A stretch of 64,000 nucleotides of DNA from Stenogyne calaminthoides (lineage: Eukaryota; Streptophyta; Magnoliopsida; Lamiales; Lamiaceae). The stretch lies in contig JBBCBC010000031.1 in the NCBI GenBank assembly GCA_037126765.1, positions 10,921,638 to 10,985,637 on the forward strand. Direction: 5' to 3'. A program made the position numbers and the translations under genes. Shown here one piece after another: positions 34,751 to 52,141 of this stretch (the first letter of the stretch is position 1; the number at the start of each line of letters is the position of its first letter). The notes beneath the pieces are model-generated. The model was given only the letters and a program-made list of their open reading frames with translations. It was not told the origin of the DNA and did no database searches.

Positions 34751-36189
34751 TAAATATGGTTGAAGATGTGTTATATATGTGTACAAGATGCACCAATGTA
34801 CATCTTTCTTCTTTTTTTTAAATGTGATAAAAAAGAAAAAGGATAAATGAATAGTAAAAAAAGACTTGTTTCTCCACTTCGATCTATTTTAATCTAATCG
34901 AATTTGTTATAACCGGAAAATAATTTTGAACGTACCAGAAAAAAGAATATTAATACTCTTCCATACCGAAATTTCGATACGGACACTTAGACTTTCAAAT
35001 AACCAACTTTTTCCTGATATTTTCAAATATTTATTTTGATCCGTAACGTGAACACCCCTAATTTGTTGTGTTTGGTCATCTTCAGACCAGAACATTGTAA
35101 CAAACCTATTCATATCTGAATATGTTGAGTCTCCTAGGTTGAACCAATTTCAAATCTAAAATGAGCATTTGTCACTAGGACTCTCATTTGTCACTAGGAC
35201 TCTTTAGTCCTAATATCGCTGGGTTTGATAGAAGTAAACTAATTTGAGAGATTGTAGTAGAGAGAAAGAGAGATATTTTCCTTCAGACGAGGTCCCCATG
35301 TTCTGAAGACATGTAAATGTCGTATTCTCGTTCTAACACGAAGGTATGTCATCGCTTGTGTCACAGTGATTTGATGAGCACTACTTAAGGGAATAACATA
35401 AAGTGACAAATCTGCACTAATGGCGCGACCAGGGTTTGTTGAGAATTCAAAATCGAAAGTATCAATTTATCTTGCAGGTGAATATATATAAATACTCACC
35501 TTTTTAATTTGAGTAGGTATCTGGTGAAACTTGTTAATAGTATGAAATTTATACCACCACACTTATAAACTAATATCATAACATTTATTAATTTATAAGT
35601 GTAATGATATTAATTTAATATAAGAACAAGTTTTAGTATAGGAGAATTTGTCTTTTAATTTTTCTAAGGTAACACATTACAATTCAACTATTTCATTGAA
35701 AATACTCTCACTCTAGTAAATTATTAACTTAAGTGTTATAGTCTCTTTGTCAGAGCCCCCTCTGGCCTCTCTTTGTAGACTCCGCGTCATTCGTGAAGTG
35801 CAAACATTATACATTTGGAAATGTCTTATAAAAGCATCAGTTTGAGCTTATTTGAGTTATTTTAAGTAATATTCAGAGTGGATTTAGTCTAACTGAAGTT
35901 GTTTTTTCCTCTCATATGCAGGGACATATCTATGGGGAACGGTCGATCGCATCCTGGGATTTATTTTTATTATATATAAAAAAAAATTATACTTACATTT
36001 TAAAATCGTAAAATTTTATCGTTTCGACGTATTGTGATATTAAAATTAGATGCCACTTATTCAATAAAAAATTTTGTCCCCTTGAAATAAAATCTTGAAT
36101 ATACCCCCTGCTCACAATATGTAAAATTTAAAGCATTACTCACATGAATAGGATAGAAGCAAAGTTGAGATAAAAAAATACAATTATCA
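34751..36189. other. Intergenic
   Basis: It contains a 19-bp unit (CATTTGTCACTAGGACTCT) in two direct copies at 35166-35203 and a possible old hAT element (35919-36110). No gene is recognised. The open frame at 34907-35113 (minus) is unsupported. Confidence 0.6.
35919..36110. mobile_element. Possible degraded hAT-type MITE
   Basis: Ends CAGGGACATATCTATGG and TCTTGAATATACCCCCTG are weakly inverted. The flanks CTCATATG and CTCACAAT agree at five of eight bases. A fragment similar to its right end (tccccttgaaNtaaaatc) occurs in a NEK intron at about 45595-45618. Confidence 0.4.
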
Positions 36190-36197
36190 ATCACAAG

Positions 36198-36924
36198 TAG
36201 GGGTGGAAAATATATCGGTATACCGAGCTTACCTTCCAAAAAATACTTAATTTATCAAAATTTTCGGTACGATATGATTACCGTACCGAACATTTCGGTA
36301 TGATAACGGTATAAAATTTTAGAAGGTCCGGTATACCGATATACCGAAATTTTTTGGTATACCGATATATACAGGTATGTGGTACATATACCGTACCATT
36401 ATATATATATAATATTTTTTTATTTTTTTTAAATTTAATTAAAAAAATTTATTTTTAATTTACAAACCATAGCCTTAGTATTTTCTCTCACTGGAGTTCT
36501 CTTTCTCTTTTAGCATTTGTTTAAACATGAATTGTATTATTTTTAATATTTGTTGTATTGAACAATTAGACTACTAAGTAAGAAAGACATATGTTAAGAT
36601 AAATTATTATTAATAAAATACAGGTCTTTTTTTTAATAAATAATCAAGGTATGAACGGTATACCGAATTTTTGTTATGAAATGGTATACCGTTAATTCTA
36701 TAGATACAGGAAATTTTGGTACTGTATGGTGTACCGAAATTGCGGTACGATCTGGTATACCGAAATTTCGGTACGGTACGGTATACGACATGAGATTTTA
36801 GCATACCGAAATTTCGGTATATCAATACAATACGATATGAATTTTCTCATACCGTAGAGAATTTAAGATGCAGTATACTTAGGTATAGTATGGATGCAGA
36901 TGCGATATAAAGATGCTATCCCTA
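36198..36924. mobile_element. hAT (Ac-type) non-autonomous element
   Basis: The ends TAGGGGTGG and GCTATCCCTA are imperfect inverted repeats of the Ac type. A perfect 8-bp duplication ATCACAAG flanks it (36190-36197 and 36925-36932). Both subterminal regions (about 36210-36380 and 36655-36850) are crowded with GGTATACCG and ACCGAAATTTCGGTA motifs, many of them self-complementary, as expected for transposase binding sites. There is no transposase. Confidence 0.93.
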
Positions 36925-36932
36925 ATCACAAG

Positions 36933-37989
36933 TAAACTGTTAGAGAAAATAAATCACAGATACACAATGAACAATATTTAAAACTCTTTATTAAGCATGA
37001 TAAGCATCTTTACTATAAATTAAAGCATCCATAAACACCAAAAGCCCATTCTATTTGGAAATTGTATGCCATCCATGATTGTATTATGCACTAGAGCTAT
37101 AACTCATTATTAAATTTTTAAAAATTCATAGAACCAGTTGACTTTGACAACATTAAAATGGTATTTTCTAAAAATTAAAAGAGGGGCATCATTGCAAATA
37201 ACATGAAATCATGGATAAACGGCCTCGTGATTGCGCAGCATGAGGCGGCCCGCACAATGTGGGGGTGTAGGGCCCGCCTGCGATGTTCTCTACAGTTGTA
37301 ACCTCGTCTACACTTTCCAGTTACAGGCTTTCCCAAGCTGTAATCGTGTTTTACTATGTTATCCAAATTAACTAACTCTGTCAAACCGAAGGAAGAGCAA
37401 CAGCAGAGGATGGTCCAGTGGGCCCAACCCATTTAACGCCTCTCTCCCCTTGCAAATAAATTCAACTACTTCAACCTGTTTCCAACTGTAAAAGCTTCCA
37501 AACCTGATGGGTCATATTGGCCTTTTCCTTCCTTTTACCTTTTTTAGTTTTTAATTTACAACCTAAGCCAATTGTTTATTATTGCTTTGCTCCCAGTTTA
37601 ATTATCCATTTGACGGTGCTCAAAATAAAAAAAGTTTTCCATTTGACATTATAGTTTTTTTTTAAAAAAATAAAAGAAATATTTTCTTCTATTAATGAGC
37701 ACACTGTAGTCGTTATTAAAAGTATATATCAAATAAATTTCAATATTATATGAAAGCTAGCCCGGCAAGTAAGCGGGTTCAACCGAAAAAATAAAAATAA
37801 ATTAAACTTATTCGAATTTGTAATTTTCATTTATTGTGCCCACCAATCTATCAACTTAAGTACCAATGAAGAATTTTAGAAATTGCTAGTATTTATTTTT
37901 ATAGTACAACTTGGAGCCATTGCAAATGCAAGATTAATTAAACAAAAAACAAGGTCTTAATTTTACTTTCTTGAGATATATTTTTGAAG
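36933..37989. other. Intergenic, no feature recognised
   Basis: The segment 37200-37445 is GC-richer than its surroundings, with an 85-codon open frame on the minus strand (37432-37175) that has no recognised domain. The rest is AT-rich. Confidence 0.5.
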
Positions 37990-38508
37990 GAAAATGTACA
38001 TATAGGCCCTGAATCATTATTTCAGGGTCAATTAAGCACTTCAAGTGATTTTTAGTGCATTTAAACTCCTCAACTATTTTTCCAAATTCAAGTAAACTTA
38101 AAGTATTTTTTTAGTGTTAAAAACCTTTCAAATTTTTTAAAACAAATACATAAAACCTTAATGTATTTTTATTGGTCCAAACACGTCATTTTTTCTCTTA
38201 AAATTTAATAAACACATTTGATTATAAATGGTCTTTTATTTCCTATTTTATAAATTGTAAACACTTTATACTAACTTTTTTTATATTTTATGAAAAATTT
38301 ATAAGAGTCCGCTTGGTTGGGGGTAATCAAAGTGAGTAACGGAAATCACTTCTTGATGTTGGTTGATAGTTTTGATACACAAGTAATGAGAATAGAAATA
38401 AGCAATTGATTACCCTTATTCACTCAACTCACCTCACATGATACACATTGTTGATATTCTAATCAAATAATAACAATGCAATCAACAACCCTTAGTGATT
38501 GACCCCTC

Positions 38509-39723
38509 TTTTTCTTTTCTTTTTTGATTGGGCAAAATAAGTATATTAAACTAAAATTCGGGAGGTAAAATTATACCTTCGAGTCAATATTTACAGTAGC
38601 GATTTACAGATTTTTTAACACTCCAAGACTACTCTAGGATACACCAACCAAGCATCAAAAGAGGAATTTTCCGGGACTACATTTTTCGATAAACACCAAC
38701 TCCATACTCTCCCTTTCATTTCTTCCATAATACTATCGGCGTTGAAGGTCGCCCCCTCAAAAATTAGCTTGTTTCCCACCTTCCAGATCAACCAGACTAC
38801 ACATTCCCAGATACCAATTGCAATTCGTTTCCCCTTCTTTCGATTAAGTAGACTGGACGCATTAAAGAAATGACTTACAACTTGGTTCGGGGAGACCATT
38901 GGTGTATTCAGCCATGAGTGCACCTTATCTCATATGGCTCGAATGGGCAGACACTGAGTGAATAGGTGATCTGCTATTTCCGGGCATTCACCGCATAATG
39001 AACAAGTCAAATCAGCCCCTTGAGGCAGCATATTCCGTCTCTCCAGGTTCGCTTTGGTCGGGAGTCTATCCCACATGAGTTTCCACACCATTGCCGAGAT
39101 TTTAAGTGGGGCAATCTTACTCCACAACATCGAGAACACTTGCAGGCCGTCTGAATTGAGGGCAACCACTCCTTCGGCTTCGGAGTTGCATCTGTACGCC
39201 AAACTGGTTGAGTAGCAACATGTCTTGGTTGCCTTCCACTTCCATCCGTCCTTCTTGTTTCTCGTGAGAGGGTTCCTGTCAATCAAAGACAATAGATTAT
39301 TAAAAGAGCTCAATTCTCTTTCAAACAACTCACGCCTCCAATTCCACTCCCAACTCCACTGTCTCTCAATCCACTCACCCATCTCCTTTATAGTACAATT
39401 TCTATTAAGACACAAATTAAAAAATCTAGGAAAAAGACTTTTTAGAGCCAACTTCCATGTCCACCTATCGTGCCAAAATCTCGTCTCCCCCCGTCCCCAA
39501 TTGTTTTTTCTATATTCTCAAACACCCACTTCCCTTCATTACCCCTTCCCAACCTAACCACCTCACGCCACCAAGTCGACAAACCTGATTCCCGACTTAT
39601 TGACGTAAAACCGCCCTCATCTAACTCTAGATCCCCGAATAATGACTTCACCACCTTTACCCACAGATAATTTGTTTCATTTTAAAATCTTCAGACCCAT
39701 TTCCCCATCAAAGCTTTATTAAA
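38509..39723 (-). mobile_element. 5'-truncated L1-type LINE
   Basis: A 1.2-kb insert carries an A-rich tail on the minus strand (a T-rich tract at 38509-38526) and is flanked by perfect 11-bp copies of ATTGACCCCTC (38498-38508 and 39724-39734). The coding part is the carboxyl end of ORF2. 5' truncation is usual for LINE insertions. Confidence 0.93.
38615..39654 (-). pseudogene. LINE ORF2 C-terminus with zf-RVT domain
   Basis: A 173-codon frame (39451-38930) ends in a reverse-transcriptase zinc-binding domain: KISAMVWKLMWDRLPTKANL followed by CSLCGECPEIADHLFTQC. After a stop, the frame continues (38923-38615) with ECVVWLIWKVGNKLIFEG, the usual tail of plant LINE ORF2. The part before it (39654-39442) is in another frame. 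It lacks the polymerase core, so it is a dead fragment. Confidence 0.88.
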
Positions 39724-39953
39724 ATTGACCCCTCAATGATACACATTATCATTACCATTCCATAGTCATACCAAGCGAGCCCTAAATTCATCAATAAACC
39801 AAGTGCGTCTTAAACTCGTTGGACACATTTCATTAATTTAAAATTAAATAAATATCTAAATTTTAATTTAGTTTATTTTTAATTTTATTTAGCGTTTCTT
39901 AATTTATTAGTGAAGGTGTTACTTTAATTTTGTGTCTATTATTAGAATATGAA

Positions 39954-40350
39954 ATTTATATTTATTATTTATGTGTTTTTTTAATATGAAATCCATGCAT
40001 TTATAAAAAGTACTAAATTTTAAGTAATTATAAATTGTTTCTAATGTATTAAATAGAAAATAAAAGATCATTCATATAATAAATTGTTTTATTTAATTTT
40101 AAAAGAAAAAATCATTTATTTGCATCAATAAAATATATGAAATGATCTTTTAATTTTTAAATTTATATTTATTATTTATGTGTTTTTTAATATGAAATCT
40201 CTGCATTTATAAAAGGTATGAAATTTAAGTTAATATAAATTGTTTCTAATGTATAAAATAGAAAATAAAAGATCATTCATATAATAAAGTGTTTTATGTA
40301 ATTTTAAAAGAATAAATCATTTATTTGCATCAATAAAATATATGAAGGTC
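39954..40350. repeat. ~207-bp tandem duplication in the MULE-like element
   Basis: Copies start at 39954 and 40161 with 'atttatatttattatttatgtg' and share long identical blocks, for example around 'aaaataaaagatcattcat'. Confidence 0.85.
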
Positions 40351-41060
40351 TTATTTGTTTAATTTTTAAAAATTAAAGGGTTTATTTGCACAAAAAAATT
40401 AGTTTAAAGACTTATTTGAACCTGAAAAAATAATTGAGGATTTTAAATGCACCAAAAAAAAAACTTTAAAAGTTTATTTGTACCTGACTTAATAGTTCAT
40501 GGGCCTAGATGATACATTTTTTCTTTTTGAGCCATGCATTCTCAGAATTGCATCAGTGGGGAGCTAAATTTGTGTAATAGTCGATTTAATTAATTCAGTA
40601 AATTTTGTTTTTCTAAATCCAAACCGAGCTAACCGAATCAAATGGAGTAACTAAATAATCGCTTGTCCAAATAATCAAATTAAAAGTGATTTTTAAAATA
40701 AAAATTATGTCATCTAAAATATTCACACATAAAAGTAACAGGTGCGATTTTCTTCTTATAAACAAAAAACTTGTGAATCTTGTACGTTCCTAATATGACT
40801 CGGGATAAGGGTTAACTTTTTTGTAAAAAATTAAAAAGATAATATATTGTATGTATATATTTAACTAAGTTTATTGGCTATATACTATAGGGCCGAAAAG
40901 GTTGAAGTTTTTGACTCAATTATTACAAAAGAAAATATATGGGTGTTATAATTCTAAATAAGCAACCTTATGTCCTACTCCTATTTGGTCAAAGACTAGC
41001 TATTTCTTTCAACCAAAAAAACCCATGTTTATGTCTCAACGTACAGTCCACATCGTTGTT

Positions 41061-41236
41061 ATATTAGATGGATATATATGATTTTGTATTTACTTCCAGC
41101 TTGAGTTTATCCAATTTATCATGACATTTAAATTATAAAGTGATTTATATTAGATAGATAGATAGATATGCTTTTGTATTTGTTTCCAGGTTGAGTTTAT
41201 CCAATTTATTATGACATTTAAATTATAAAGTGATTT
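41061..41236. repeat. ~88-bp tandem duplication
   Basis: Copies at 41061-41146 and 41147-41236 share 'ttgagtttatccaatttat' and 'atgacatttaaattataaag'. The second copy has an expanded GATA run. Confidence 0.9.
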
Positions 41237-41822
41237 TTTTTTTGAGAAAATACGTTTCACCCGCTTTAATCTGCGAATGGTGCACTAATTTTCAGTTAAT
41301 GTTCAATTTACTTTATAAGAATATTTCATGTGAATCAGATAAATACATGAATTTTATCATTTGTATATATGTAAAAAACTATCATTCGATATGACAAAAA
41401 AAACTTTTTCATTTATTTAAAAATATAAAATATTTTTTAAATAGTGATTATTTTTATGTATAATAGTAATAGTTTTTATACATAACAATAAGAGTTTTTG
41501 TATATAACAGTGATATTAAAAAATCGAGTTAATGACATGAACCAAGTCTATACAAGTTTTTGTCTATACACTAATATCTAACATAAAAAATCGAGTTAAT
41601 GGCATATTTTTTTTTTTTTTTCAAGTTTGAAAAAACATTTATTGTTAAAATAACAATAGGCTAACAGCTGAATGATTTGAACAACATCATTTCTCATTTT
41701 CAGTAAATTAAATCATATTTTTAAGATAGTCTTGACTCTAGATTATTTCCAGGATATTGATTACTCAACATGTATAATTACAAAGAATAGAAGTCTAAAT
41801 TCGTCCAAACAAAAAATGGCAA

Positions 41823-41998
41823 GTCTCATATGAATTTGGTGCATAGATTCTAGATCCGTGCATTCACTTTTATTCTACTCATTTTTTATTGTGGATGAAT
41901 CCACCTTTTTACTAATAGTAAAGTCCAATTTTCTTAATGGGTCACTCTTATACCCGAGTGTACGATGCACTTAGTGCACAGGAGACCAACTCAATAAA
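41823..41998. repeat. Dispersed repeat with GTGCAC-rich ends
   Basis: It matches 27100-27262 in order and orientation, including 'gatccgtgcattcac' near the left and 'cacttagtgcacaggagac' near the right. Related GTGCACCAGGTGCAC ends occur at 56889 and, inverted, at 27530, so this is a small repeat family. Confidence 0.6.
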
Positions 41999-43302
41999 AA
42001 TAGTTCAATAATTTGATGGAAATAAAATACTTAGATATGTAAAGTACCTAATTTCAATAATATAAATTTTAAGTAGGGCAAATCAAATTACGTTATCTGT
42101 ACCCCATTCGATATGGTTTGTTGAACTTACCAAATATCATTGAATAATTATATTTGATTAAAATCTTAAGATTGATAAATAAAAAGTTATAAAAATATAT
42201 ATAAAAAATACTAAATTATTTATTTTTTAGTCAAACAGATAAATACCATCTTTATGTTTTGTAACAATATTATTAAATTGGCAAAACCTTCTATGAAACC
42301 GAGTTGATATAAACTACTACTATTGATGTGTTATTATTATGCATACATATTATTACCGTTATGCATATACAGTGTCACTGTTTAAATATTATTTGGTAAA
42401 CAATGACAATAAAACATCATTATACATAATGATGATAAATCTTATTATATACTCTTTATTTGAGTGATTAAAGTAACATTTTTATGTTTTATTTGAACGT
42501 CTCAACATTACCGCAACACTTCCAAAATGAAAATAACACATAATACTAACACCTTTACAACATCACTTTATTTTAAAATTTGTCACTCAAGTCTCTTATT
42601 TATTTCAACTCAAACCCACTAAAAGTCAACATCTTCACCTTGAATTACCCACAATACCCCTTCTTTATTACACTCAAACCTACTTTTCACTTTTCTTTTT
42701 GGTTTGCGTGCTATTTTTTCAGTGTTGCAGTCCTCTTGGGGCGGAGGGAGTATATAATAGTAACACTAGAAGAAAAAGAGTTTTCTTGAACAGATGAGAT
42801 CCGATTTGATAAATTTAAAAAAAATGATGGACTAAAGATCAACTTGGTACGACTTAGGAATAATAATGGTAATATGTATCATTGGAGAATTAATCACTAT
42901 AGAATAATTAATTAATTTAACTATTTTAATTACTAATGCATTAAAACTACCAAATAATATTAATCAGAATAATTCTCATTATTTCCAACTAGCCGGCCCT
43001 AAATTCAATCAAGTAAAAATAGTTTACCAAAATTAATCATACAATGAACAAATTGGAGAATTCTACTGTGATTTTTTATGACGTAATTTAGTGCAACTAA
43101 TGCAAAAAAAGAAAAGATATGAATTCATAATAGGAAATAAAATCATTGGTAAAATCTAATTACAGCTATAAACATAGTAATAACTGTATGCAGAAGTTTC
43201 CCCCATCTCACACACAACTCACATGTTGACTGGATAGATCATAGATGTGATTTCTTTAGATTAAACGGTTTCTATAATGTAATTTAACCATAATCCCCTC
43301 TC

Positions 43303-43324
43303 CTCTCTCTCTCTCTCTCTCTCT
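43303..43324. promoter_or_regulatory. (CT)11 pyrimidine tract upstream of the NEK gene
   Basis: The run lies about 80 bp before the presumed 5' UTR exon. Pyrimidine tracts like this are common around plant transcription starts. Confidence 0.5.
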
Positions 43325-43399
43325 TCATTTTGTCCGCTTCTGCATCACTATTAAGCTTGTCGCCTTTTAATAATATAATATTACCTCTCTACAATGTGA

Positions 43400-44293
43400 G
43401 TGTGTGTGTTTGTGTTGTTGGGAGCACAAAACAGTAAACACTGGTGGTGGTGTTGTACTCTGAATCTGCAATGGAAGGACCACGAAGCCGATCGTCTTCT
43501 CTCCGCTCGTTTACTGCCGCCATTGCTGCGGCGTCGTTTTAATACTAGTCTACACTGTGTTGCCTTTCTTCATTGTACTTAATTTCACTCGCAGCAGCTC
43601 GTGATCGGGAGAACTCCGCATTTTAGGTGAGTTTTTCCACTTTTGCTTCAGATTTCCTTTTGTGTTTTTACTTTGTTTTTTGTTTCTTCCAGCTTCTTTG
43701 TACGAAATCTATGATGAATCTGTTGAAATTGACCGTCAAATGCCGGCCAAATCTACCTTTTATTTTATTGTGGCTTCGGTTTCAGCTTCAGTTTTGCTAG
43801 TCTACTTCAGTTTTTTGCTTACGCAGCTTTAATGCAGTGTGGTTGAATTTTGCTGAAAGCAAGGCTTAAATTGTGGCGCATTTTGCTTGCCGAGCCTGAA
43901 TCATTAATGTCGATTTGTAATTCGAATCTAGGAATTAAATGTTTTAATTGATGTTTTGTAACCGCTGCTTTACTTGTTCATGGTTATATATTCATATTTG
44001 CAACAAAATTTCCTGCAGAAATAATGTTCATACCTTTTCAATTTTAAACTAATTTATTGATTATTGATACCTTAAAGACATTTCTGCTGCAGCTGTGGTA
44101 TCTGATTGAATTATATGCTGTGTAATGTTTGCTTATTTCTGTGTTACTGTCTTGATGTCTTGTGTGTATGGAAATAGTTTGAAGTGTTCCTCTCATTAAC
44201 TCATTTCTTTGGACTGATATTTTTGTTTTCGTTGAAGAACTGTGTGGTAGGATTGAAGATCTTGCCTGGTAGAAAGACGTTGTTTGGTAATCA
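43400..44293 (+). other. Presumed 5' UTR exon and leader intron of the NEK gene
   Basis: A transcript leader exon probably ends at 43626 (donor GTGAGT at 43627). A leader intron then runs to about 44237 (TTCGTTGAAG acceptor). The short ORF at 43400-43582 in the leader is not supported as a protein. These boundaries are inferred from splice consensus only. Confidence 0.5.
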
Positions 44294-49691
<5,398 letters not shown>

Positions 49692-50540
49692 AGCATCCTG
49701 CATGTATAGAATGCCTTTATGAATCATTTTCCAATGTTCTCAAATAGTTGGCATGTAACGGTTTTAGGCAGAGGAGTCTGGCAGATTATAATTCGGAAAT
49801 TCAGTTAGGCCAACTTCAGATTACGAGTCAAGTACTTAATCAGGATATGAGTAGTTGCAGATAAAATAGGAAATGCATTATCTGAAATTTCTGCAGATTT
49901 GTTGCTCTCCAGTATTATCAGAACTACTTTAGTGATCATCTATAATATTTGAAAATTTTATTTTATCTATCTTGTTTAAATTTGGCATTCATTTCTTTTG
50001 GTGCTCATCATGATCGCGTGGAGTTCTAACCTTCATTATCGCTGCACTTGCGGATACTGAATACAGCTAATGAGGTATGCAGTTTGCTCTGTGTAATTTT
50101 GAAGCTAATAACTGTGTTTCCTCTTTTTCGTAATGACAGCTATAAAGTTGTACAAAGATCTGTGTATGATACAGTCAAAGCTTCAAAGCAAAATTCTTTA
50201 CAGCACTAAACGAACCATATAGATAAATTAATCTATTGTTCTTGGTTTCTAGTATAGCTTCCTTTTAGCTCGAAAAAACAGGAAGAGTAGAACTTCAAGA
50301 ACATAGGGAAAAATATAATCACATTGTCTTTTAGGCAGTTGAGTGTGAGGTTTGGTATTCCTGCTCTTCATCCTCACGTTACTTGGATATTATGTATGTC
50401 CTAATGCTCTCATTTTGTGTGATAAAAACTCCAACCATGGCCCAGGTGCTGAAGCATCAGTATAAGTTCATCGGAGGCTGCAGTTTGATAAGTGAAATCA
50501 GAACCTCGAGCCAGTAAACAGTGCATAAATGACAAAAGAA
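49692..50540. other. 3' UTRs and spacer between convergent NEK and IQD genes
   Basis: No coding sequence is seen apart from a possible small last exon of the IQD gene near 50470-50484 (minus). It probably contains both poly(A) regions. Confidence 0.5.
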
Positions 50541-52141
50541 CTAGAAAAACAACCAAGCACTTACCACCTCAAATGCAGTTAATAACCTGATATGTTGGGA
50601 AATACCAGCCATTGCTCTCATATAGGAATCAGTGTCTCCACTGTCAGTGAATTTGTGAGAATGATACATCTTGTTTAGCCAAGGGTACTGATTTTCTGTT
50701 TCATTCTTCAAATCTATTGATGATGATCGTTTGCTTTTCTGCTTGGTGCCCAATTTAGGACGCTGTCTTGGTTCGCTATGTGATCTGGCCTTTGCTTCTG
50801 ATGATCTTGTATTCGTCATATAATTTGGAACGAAGTTGGAGTTGGAGGATATATAATCTGATGGTGGAAGAATAAATGGATGCCTATTCTCTGGGCTAGC
50901 AGAATATCGTCTTGAATTTCTTCTTGTGATTTTTAAGGGATGTTCCTCGAACTGCCCATCATAAGTTGTAGAGCTTGAATCTGTGAAGGACAATGTTGAG
51001 GGACTGGAACTCATCTTTGGAGGGTATTCTCGTTGAGAGATGGAACGACGGCCAGAACCACACATTCTTGAACCGTATTCCAGTCTCCCAGCAGGTACAT
51101 TATCTACACGTGCGCTTCTGCTCCTAAAACCTCCACTTGCTGTGAAGCAATCTCCATCACCTGTATGCACCTGCAAGGTTTTCTATGGTAAGATTACGAG
51201 ACTTGATTATTGCAAAATATTGAATTGTTGAGTTATTTGGAGTTCTATTCCCTTTTGACAAAAATTTCTATGCACCTGGTTCACGAAAGTTTCATTGTGA
51301 ACTCTGTACAATACGAAGTAATACTGTTTAGCATACGGGAGTATCACTGGTTAGTGATTTTGAGAAACATGACATATAAAATCAAATATTTTTTATATAG
51401 TGATACTTCATATGCCTAAAGGTATTACTTTGAAGAAGAGAGTTCACATGAACCTGGTACGTAAGGGACCTACTCTTCCCTTTATAGTAAATATAAGATG
51501 ACTTACACTAATCTCTTTTCTGAGTTGTCTATCAGAAGGTGATGGCTCCCCGTAGGATTTTCGCCTACCCGACGTGACAGATGGTTCGTCTGCCATTTGG
51601 ACCCTGTGAATCCGAGCTCTAACTTGTATTGCCATCACAGCATGGATGGACCTTACAACGGTATTCATTTGTTTTCTTACCAAGTATCCCCTTGCTAAGG
51701 CTTGTAATTTCACCAATGCTCTCAAAGCCCGCAGTGCTCTCCTTGCCTATAAGCAGATGAATTTCAGATTCAAATAGCCTCTTCAATTTAAAACACACAC
51801 ACACACACAGAGAACATTGAATTACCAAATCAAAGACGATATACAGCTTGTATTTTGGTGGCAGCTGCATGTGCATTTAACTTAGGAGGCGTCCATGTAT
51901 TTTGCAGGGTTTCGTATTCAAATGTGGCTTGTTTGGGCTGCATAAGGATCGAGTCGAAGGATATACTGCTTCTGTGAGAGATGGTGTTTGCTCGGAGAGA
52001 CGCTCTGAAACTCCATCTCCTTCTCAGTTCAGGAGTACCAGTCACAAGCGATGTGTCCGGAACCAAGGTGCCAGTTTTCTTGGCCTTGTCTTCTTTTTTC
52101 CCCATCAAGAAATTCCTTATCCATCTGCTTGCTTTCCCCAT
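50541..52141 (-). CDS. IQD: IQ67-domain (IQD) calmodulin-binding protein
   Basis: Exons on the minus strand: 52141-51845 (or to 51826), 51746-51507 and 51170-50541. The N-terminus MGKASRWIRNFLMGKKED is typical of IQDs. Exon 1 ends in AAATKIQAVYR, the first IQ motif. Exon 2 begins ARRALRALRALVKLQALARG, continues with YLVRKQ and a third IQ-like block (AVMAIQVRARIHRVQM). Exon 3 is a basic, Ser-rich tail with YPWLNKMYHSHKF. IQDs are plant scaffold proteins that bind calmodulin and associate with microtubules and membranes. The expected phase-0 intron inside the IQ motif would need a donor at GTAATT (51825). Using it leaves a frame error, whereas GTATAT at 51844 is in frame but deletes part of the motif. 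A consensus donor GTAAGT at about 50558 suggests a further 3' exon in place of the WLFF ending. The product is about 388 residues with the in-frame choice. Confidence 0.88.
51793..51809. repeat. (AC)n microsatellite in IQD intron 1
   Basis: Alternating AC/CA run of about 17 bp. Confidence 0.9.

Larger units (their letters stand above)
38305..39782. mobile_element. Tourist-like MITE split by a LINE
   Basis: Inverted ends GAGTCCGCTTGGT and ACCAAGCGAGCCC are flanked by a TAA duplication (38302-38304 and 39783-39785). With the LINE and its duplicated target removed, the MITE is about 252 bp (38305-38508 plus 39735-39782). Confidence 0.85.
37990..40523. mobile_element. MULE-like element hosting two younger insertions
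   Basis: The left arm (37990-~38150) and right arm (~40360-40523) are imperfect long inverted repeats, starting GAAAATGTACATATAGGCCC and, from the other end, GAAAAAATGTATCATCTAGG. Flanking nonamers TTTTTGAAG (37981-37989) and TTTTTGAGC (40524-40532) share seven of nine bases. The interior holds a Tourist MITE that contains a LINE. Confidence 0.65.
40533..43300. other. Intergenic with repeats
   Basis: It contains a tandem duplication (41061-41236), a dispersed repeat shared with 21608-21845 (41340-41565), and a dispersed repeat shared with the hAT interior (41823-41998). The remainder is AT-rich. No gene is recognised. Confidence 0.65.
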
